Below, piece after piece: positions 57,827 to 64,000 of a DNA stretch of 64,000 bases. Source of the DNA: Punica granatum. Lineage: Eukaryota > Streptophyta > Magnoliopsida > Myrtales > Lythraceae. The stretch spans positions 10,152,001-10,216,000 of the forward strand of contig NC_045131.1 in the NCBI RefSeq assembly GCF_007655135.1, read 5' to 3'. Under the pieces are notes generated by a model. It saw only the letters and a program-made list of their open reading frames with translations. It ran no database searches and was not told where the DNA came from. The position numbers and the translations under genes are program-made. Within the stretch, counting starts at the first letter, position 1. Each line of letters opens with the position of its first letter.

Positions 57827-58334
57827 CCATCCTCCGCATCCTTACTCTTCTTGATTGGATCGTCTTTGGTGGTTCACAGAGCACCGCACAACAGGAACAT
57901 TTTTTTTTTTGAATCCTTTCAAAATTACACATTTGATTCAGAGTAATACCAAATGATAAACCATTTGCGTCACGACATTACTTCACGAGTTAGCTTTCTA
58001 ACAGTACCTTATGATGTCTGTTTGCTCTCACAAATGAGGAGATACAAATTTTTTCTTCAGATTGTGCCACAAAAATTAGACGAACAAGGAGAGCTAAAAT
58101 TATGCCAACTGCAAACAAATGCCTCGTGTTCTACGTGAACCCAAATGAGAGACCATCAAATCCTTGAGATCCATTATTGAGTTAACTACGCATAGGTGGT
58201 GGTTGCAGTGTTTTGCCGACGATTTATTCGAAATCACAAGGACATATTAAGGAAAGACATTGCTATCTTTCATCGCGTTCTTCCTTGATACACTATTGGG
58301 AATGAGTTCTTGTAAAGAAGAAAATCTATAAAAA
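57827..58334. other. Intergenic spacer, no gene seen
   Basis: A T-run lies at 57901-57910. No coding or RNA feature is recognised. Confidence 0.5.
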
Positions 58335-59570
58335 TAAAAACTTTACGTGCGTTCAGCCGTCTTCTAAAGTATACAACAGTAAAAGACAATTATAAAGAAA
58401 AACTATTTCTAGTCATAAAGTCTAGCTATAACTAGTCATAGTAGTCTAACTATTTTTAGTCATAAAAACTCACTATTCTTTAAATAGTACATGCCAATAA
58501 TTCTTCAAAAATTCTTTCTTGCAAGAATCTTTCGTTCAAGTCACCTTTCATGTCATCTTTTTCTTTTACTCTATTTTTTCATCTCTCGTCATGATTCTAT
58601 AACTCGTAGGAAAGCTGAGTCCTGGAAATGGTCATATGGAGGATCTGCAGAGCTTGAGACGGAACCTTCAGGACTACACATAGAATGAATCTTCTGAACC
58701 TGAGCTTGCATTTCCGTGAGAGAGCCGGCCTTATGTAAATTTGCTAGCATCTGAGCTTTCATTTGCAAAAATTTCAATTTTTTCGTAACATCCAAAAGAG
58801 TTGTCCTCCGTTTTTCCATCCATCGTTAAACGGCCTGAAGACATGCCTAATCTTCTTTGCAATTAGGCCACCACTTAACCTTAGATTGTCTGGCGAGTCT
58901 AGGAAAATAATGACTACACATGTCGTGATTAACCTGTGGACATTCTTCCGGAGAAATTCTTGCTATCTTGAAGTTCCAGCATAAAATCCATGGAACTAAA
59001 AACTGAACAAAGAAATGAAGTCCTTTAATTGCAATCAAGATCAGGCTTGTCCTTAGACCGTTCAATGATGGATGGAAAAATGGAAGACACCTCTTTGAAT
59101 GTTACGAAAAATTCTGAATTTTTTCAAATGAACTCAGATGCTAGCAAGATCTATATAAGGCTGGCTCCCTCGCAAAAATGCGAGCTTAGGTTCAGAAGAT
59201 TCATTCTATGTGTAGTCTTGAAGGTTCCATCTCAGGCTCTGCAGACCCTTTAGATGACCCTTTCAAGACTCTCGGTTTCCCTATGAGTTATAGAGTCATG
59301 ATGAGAGATGAAGAAAAAGAGTAAAAGTAAAAGATAACATGAAAGGTGACTTGAACGGAAAATTCTCACAAGAAAGAATATTTGAAGAATTATTGGCCTG
59401 CACTATTTAAAGAATAATGAGTTTTTTCTGACTAAGAATAGTTAGACTATTATAACTAGTTATAGCTAGACTTTATGACTAGGAATAGTTTTTCTTTATA
59501 ATTGTCTTTTATTGTTGTATACTTTAGAAGACGACCGAACGCGTGTAAAATTGCTGTTATTATTATTTTT
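58335..59570. repeat. Large inverted repeat (fold-back), arms about 530 bp
   Basis: The left arm, about 58335-58865, is the reverse complement of the right arm, about 59040-59570, with moderate divergence. Matching examples are TTCTAAAGTATACAACA and GACAATTATAAAGAAAAACT in the left arm and their complements near 59480-59530, and TTTTTCCATCCATC at 58814 pairing with GATGGATGGAAAAA at 59067. The central spacer is about 170 bases. A transcript crossing it would fold into a very long hairpin. It could be a fold-back transposon or an inverted duplication; flanking target duplications are not evident. Confidence 0.85.
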
Positions 59571-62500
59571 CCCTATATCCTATTTGAGTCTCTCTTTTTT
59601 TTTTTTGAGTTGGTCATTCTATTAAGTCGTTTGCTTCTGCGATTTTGATCAATACCCAACGATGTTTATCTTTCTTTGAATCTCAACTTTCTCCTCTCGA
59701 ATTACATTTCTTCATTACCTATGCAAATTTATCCCTCTATTTCTTAAATATGACATTCAAAATGTCCTATGAAAAAATTTTAATACACGTAAACAAAAAA
59801 AGTAACAACTTAGAAAATATACATAATTGTGCGATTTCTATGGGAAAATTTTATAAATTATATTTATGCACATGAAATAAATTACAAAAGTTACGTTATG
59901 CTGGAATTTTATAAAAGTTATTTGTGCACTAACCAAGAATGTACATGAAAATTTCTCTATTTATATGTATTATAAAAATACTATGTTGTATTTTCACTTT
60001 AGAAATTTCCATCTATTTATGCGTGCCAAAAAAAAAACAGAAAGAAAGCTATCTATCTATTTATAAAGAGAAAATGAATTAATAACATGTGGAATTAGAT
60101 AGGAAATTGTAAATTTATGCATCACCGATTTGTTAGAAAATCATGTTTATCTAATATAAACTAATTCAACAAGAAGCATGATAATATGCTTTTATAATCA
60201 TCAAATGCATATATGAAAAACATGCAACTTTAATTTATTGTTCTATTTTTTGATGTGAATCGTGGTATTCAGAAATTCAATAGGCTCTGATTATTTCAAT
60301 TCAAGATGAGTTAGCCACTAAGGAATAAAAACTCTCATAGTATGAATTTTCTTCATTCACAATACTCAAATCTGAGACGTTGTTTAAGAAGAACAAACAC
60401 CTGACCCTTGAACCAATCCGTGTTTGTGACAGGTCTCTTTTTACTATCTATTACTCACATATCTCATGCTTTGCATGTTATTACTTTCATTCTCTCAGCA
60501 TTATACTTAGTAATTTATATGATTTTAAAAGAATATATAGATAAACTAGACATTTAGATTTCATATGGTCAAGTTAAAAGCTATTGATAAATTTGATCTT
60601 TTAGGGTAATATTCAAATTTTCTGTAACTCATATACTCTTAAATTTTCTATATAATATTAAAATCTCATGAAGAAAAAAAATAAGATTAACATGACCCGA
60701 GGAGTGGAATCAAAATTTATAGCCACAAATATTTTAATTACTTTGTTAGTCTTTTTAGGTTCTTTTCTCGAGATTCCCCAATTTTACATAAACTTAGTGA
60801 TTTTACCTGCGCGTTGCATGATATTATAGCAGGTATTATTGTTGAATATATGCAAATAAATATAACAATTTTAGCCACAATCTTATAAAAATAAATAATT
60901 TATTCGTATCATCTATAGATAAAAGAAAATACTAAATTTAAGGAATGGAGTTTCATCCTCACAATGGGTTTAGGGTCGACAAACAAACCTCGAAACATAA
61001 GTATCTGTGAAAAAGATCAAACCTACAATCAGATTCTCATAAATTAAACCCTCAGAGATTTAAAGCTATTTAGTTCAAATATACGTACACATAAAAACAA
61101 AAGAACAAAGATAATCTTGTGGTACCAAACCTTACTCAGCTAAGGCCGCCCACTTTCTTCATCATCTTCATCTGCACCTTGTTAATCAAATCTAGAAATT
61201 GAAGTAAAAGAGAGAGATTCTTCATTTAAAATACTCTTAAAAAACCTTTGAACTAAATATATAATAAAAAAAAAAGCAAACACGCAATATAGAGCAAGCT
61301 TGACGTTGTCCGTCCATCTAACCATGTGGTTGCAACATCAAAATAGATATCAAACATGCTCATTCTTGAGTTCAAAAGCTTAGATTGTCCGGTGAGTCTA
61401 GGAAAATAATGACTACACCTGTCGTGATTAACCGGTGGACATTCTTCCGGAGAAATTCTGGCTATCTTGAAGTTCCAGCATAAAATCCATGGAACTAAAA
61501 ACTAAACAAAGAAACGAAGTCCTTTAATTGCAAACAAGATAGGGCTTGTCCTTAGGCAGTTCAACCATGGATGGAAAAATGGAAGACACCTCTTTGAATG
61601 TTACGAAAAATTCAGAATTTTTGCAAATGAAAGCTCGGATGCTAGCAAGATCTATATAAGGCTGGCTTCCTCGCGAAAATGTGAGCTTAGGTTCAGAAGA
61701 TTCGTTCTATGTGTAGTCTTGAAGGTTCCATCTCAGGCTCTGCAGACCCTTCAGATGACCATTTCAAGACTCTCAGTTTCCCTATGAGTTATAGTGTCAT
61801 GATGAGAGATGAATAAAAAGAGTAAAAGAAAAAGATAACATGAAAGGTGACGTGACGGAATATTCTCACAAGAAAGAATATTTGAAGAATTATTGGCCTG
61901 CACTATTTAAAGAATAATGAGTTTTTCTGACTAAGAATAGTTAGACTATTATGACTAGTTATAGCTAGACTTTATGACTAAGAATAGTTTTTCTTTATAA
62001 TTGTCTTTTACCGTTGTATACTTTAGAAGATGGCCAAACGCATGTAAAATTGTTGTTATTATTTTTTTTCCCTATATCCTATTTGAGTCTCTCTGTTTTT
62101 TTTTGAGCTGGTCATTCTATTAAGTCGTTTGCTTCTGTGATTTTGATCAATACCCAACTATGTTTATCTTTCTTTGAATCTCAACTTTCTCCTCTCGAAT
62201 TACATTTCGTCATTACCTATGCAAATTTATCCCTCTCTATTTCTTAAATATGACATTCAAAATGTCCTATGAAAAAATTTTAATACACGTAAACAAAAAA
62301 AGTAACAACTTAGAAAATATACATAATTGTGCAATTTCTATGGGAAAATTTTATAAATTATATTTATGCACATGAAATAAATTACAAAAGTTACGTTATG
62401 CACGAATTTTATAAAAGTTATTTGTGCACTAACCAAGAATGTACATGAAAATTTCTCTATTTATATGTATTATAAAAATATTATGTTGTATTTTCACTTT

Positions 62501-63877
62501 AGAAATTTCCATCTATTTATGCGTGCCAAGAAAAAAAACAGAAAGAAAGCTATCTATCTATTTATAAAGAGAAAATGAATGAATAACATGTGGAATTAGA
62601 TAGGAAATTGTAGATTTATGCATCACCGATTTGTTAGAAAATCATGTTTATCTGATATAAACTAATTCAACAAGAATCATGATAATATGCTTTTATAATC
62701 ATCAAATGCATAAATGAAAAACATGCGACTTTAATTTATTGTTCTATTTTTTGATGTGAATCGTGGCATTCGGAAATCTAATGGGCTCTGATTATTCCAA
62801 TTCAAGATGGGTTAGCCACTAAGGAATAAAAACTCTCACAGTATGAATTTTCTTCATTCACAATACTCAAATCTGAGACGTTGTTTAAGAAGAACAAACA
62901 CCTTACCCTTGAACCAATCCATGTTTGTGACAGTTCTCTTTTTACTATCTATTACTCATATATCTCATGCTTTGCATGTTATTACTTTCATTCTCTCAGC
63001 ATTATACTTAGTAATTTATGATTTTAAAAGAATATATCGATAAACTAGACATTTAGATTTCATACGGTCAAGTTAAAAGCTATTGATAAATTTGATCTTT
63101 TAGGGTAACATTCAAATTTTCTGTAACTCATATACTCTTAAATTTTCTATATAATATTAAAATCTCATGAAGAAAAAAATTAAGATTAACATGACCCAAG
63201 GAGTGGAATCAAAATTTATAGCCATAGATATTTTAATTACTTTGTTAGTCTTTTTAGGTTCTTTTCTCGAGATTCTCCAATTTACATAAACTTAGTGATT
63301 TCACCCGCGCGTTGCGTGGTATTATAGCAGGTATTATTGTTGAATATATGCAAATAAATATAACAATTTTAGCCACAATTTTATAAAAATAAATAATTTA
63401 TTCGTATCATCTATAGATAAAAGAAAATACTAAATTTAAGGAATGGAGTTTCATCCTCACAATGGGCTTAGGGTCGACAAACAAACCTCAAAACAGAAGT
63501 ATCTGTGAAAAAGATCAAACTTGCAATCAGATTCTCATAAATTAAACCCTCAGAGATTTAAAGCTATTTAGTTCAAATATAGGTACACATATAAACAAAA
63601 GAACAAAGATAATCTTGTGGCACCAAACCTTGCTCAGCTAAGGCCGCCCACTTTCTTCATCATCTTCATCTGCACCTTGTTAATCAAATCTAGAAATTGA
63701 AGTAAAAGAGAGAGAGATTCTTCATTTAAAATACACTTAAAAAACCATTGAACTAAACTTATAATAAAAAAAAATCAAACACGCAATATAGAGCAAGCTT
63801 GACATTGTCCGTCCATCTAACCATGTGGTTGCAACATCAAAATACATATCAAACATGCTCATTCTTGAGTTCAAAAG
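58880..63877. repeat. Tandem segmental duplication, two units of about 2.5 kb
   Basis: 58880-61378 and 61379-63877 align from CTTAGATTGTC(T/C)GG(C/T)GAG to the end with a few percent divergence and small indels. Each unit contains the spacer and right arm of the fold-back, followed by about 1.8 kb of AT-rich sequence. The second junction (TTCAAAAGC joined to TTAGATTG) and the end of unit 2 (TTCAAAAGCTTACC) define the period of about 2499 bases. Confidence 0.92.
61139..61200 (-). other. Possible short exon, duplicated
   Basis: On the minus strand GGTGCAGATGAAGATGATGA continues to a stop as GADEDDEESGRP, or in another frame as KVQMKMMKKVGGLS. The same sequence recurs at about 63637-63700. It resembles an acidic protein C-terminus, but no gene model can be supported. 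Confidence 0.2.
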
Positions 63878-64000
63878 CTTACCGAGAATCCATATTGTGA
63901 AAGTTGTTTTGGTGACAATTTCTTCCAAGGGATAGAAGAAAAGAGTGAGGGAGGAGCAGAGAAATTAGGAGGAGGAGGAGGAGGAGGAGGAGGAGTATGA
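63878..64000. other. Window edge with (GGA)n repeat
   Basis: A GGA trinucleotide run occupies 63968-63995. The minus strand here is CT-rich with an ATG shortly before a GTAAGC donor (near 63893-63882), which could be the leader of a minus-strand gene, but it cannot be confirmed. Confidence 0.35.

Noticed and set aside
57491..57946. 151-codon frame with repeated KEEREKG segments
   Set aside because: It is produced by the 111-bp direct repeat and runs antisense to the PPR relic.

Overview
The window is nuclear DNA of a flowering plant, most likely a eudicot. The genes have GT-AG introns, the spacers are AT-rich, and Ty1/copia retrotransposons, Mutator- and Tourist-type miniature elements and DYW/P-class PPR genes are present. 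Six complete protein genes are readable: NPSN13-type Qc-SNARE (minus), pyruvate dehydrogenase kinase (plus), a DYW-class PPR protein (minus), a type-I pectin methylesterase (plus), organellar ribosomal protein L3 (minus) and the Ca2+-activated RelA/SpoT homologue CRSH (plus). From memory, Arabidopsis has a sugar-phosphate translocator, NPSN13, RPL3P and CRSH in the interval At3g17430-At3g17470, so the window looks like the collinear block with PDK, PPR and PME inserted or retained in between.

Layout. 1-4.8 kb is AT-rich spacer with a MITE and a possible miniature LTR element. 4.8-19.6 kb is a decaying tandem array of four copies (A-D) of a nine-coding-exon TPT-family sugar-phosphate translocator. 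Copies B, C and D are clear pseudogenes. Copy A lost its middle exons, yet the remaining five exons splice in silico into one open frame of 154 residues. NPSN13 (19.8-23.2 kb) lies directly after copy D, and a piece resembling its large first intron lies behind copy A, so the duplications touched that gene too. 23.3-31.6 kb is spacer with an RNase H-like relic and a Tourist-like MITE. 31.6-40.1 kb holds PDK, PPR and PME. RPL3 (40.8-42.7 kb, minus) and CRSH (53.6-56.1 kb, plus) are head to head, pushed apart by about 10 kb of nested transposons: copia-1 contains a 513-bp Mutator-like fold-back element flanked by 9-bp repeats, and a younger copia-2 sits inside the 5' LTR of copia-1 with a 5-bp duplication.

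56.6-57.6 kb is a P-class PPR pseudogene. 58.3-59.6 kb is a large inverted repeat with arms of about 530 bp, and 58.9-63.9 kb is a 2.5-kb direct tandem duplication that copied its spacer and right arm.

Functionally the intact genes are organelle-directed (PDK, RPL3, PPR and CRSH), endomembrane (NPSN13) or cell-wall (PME). They are separate transcription units, not an operon. All homology statements rest on motif recognition by eye; no database search was run.
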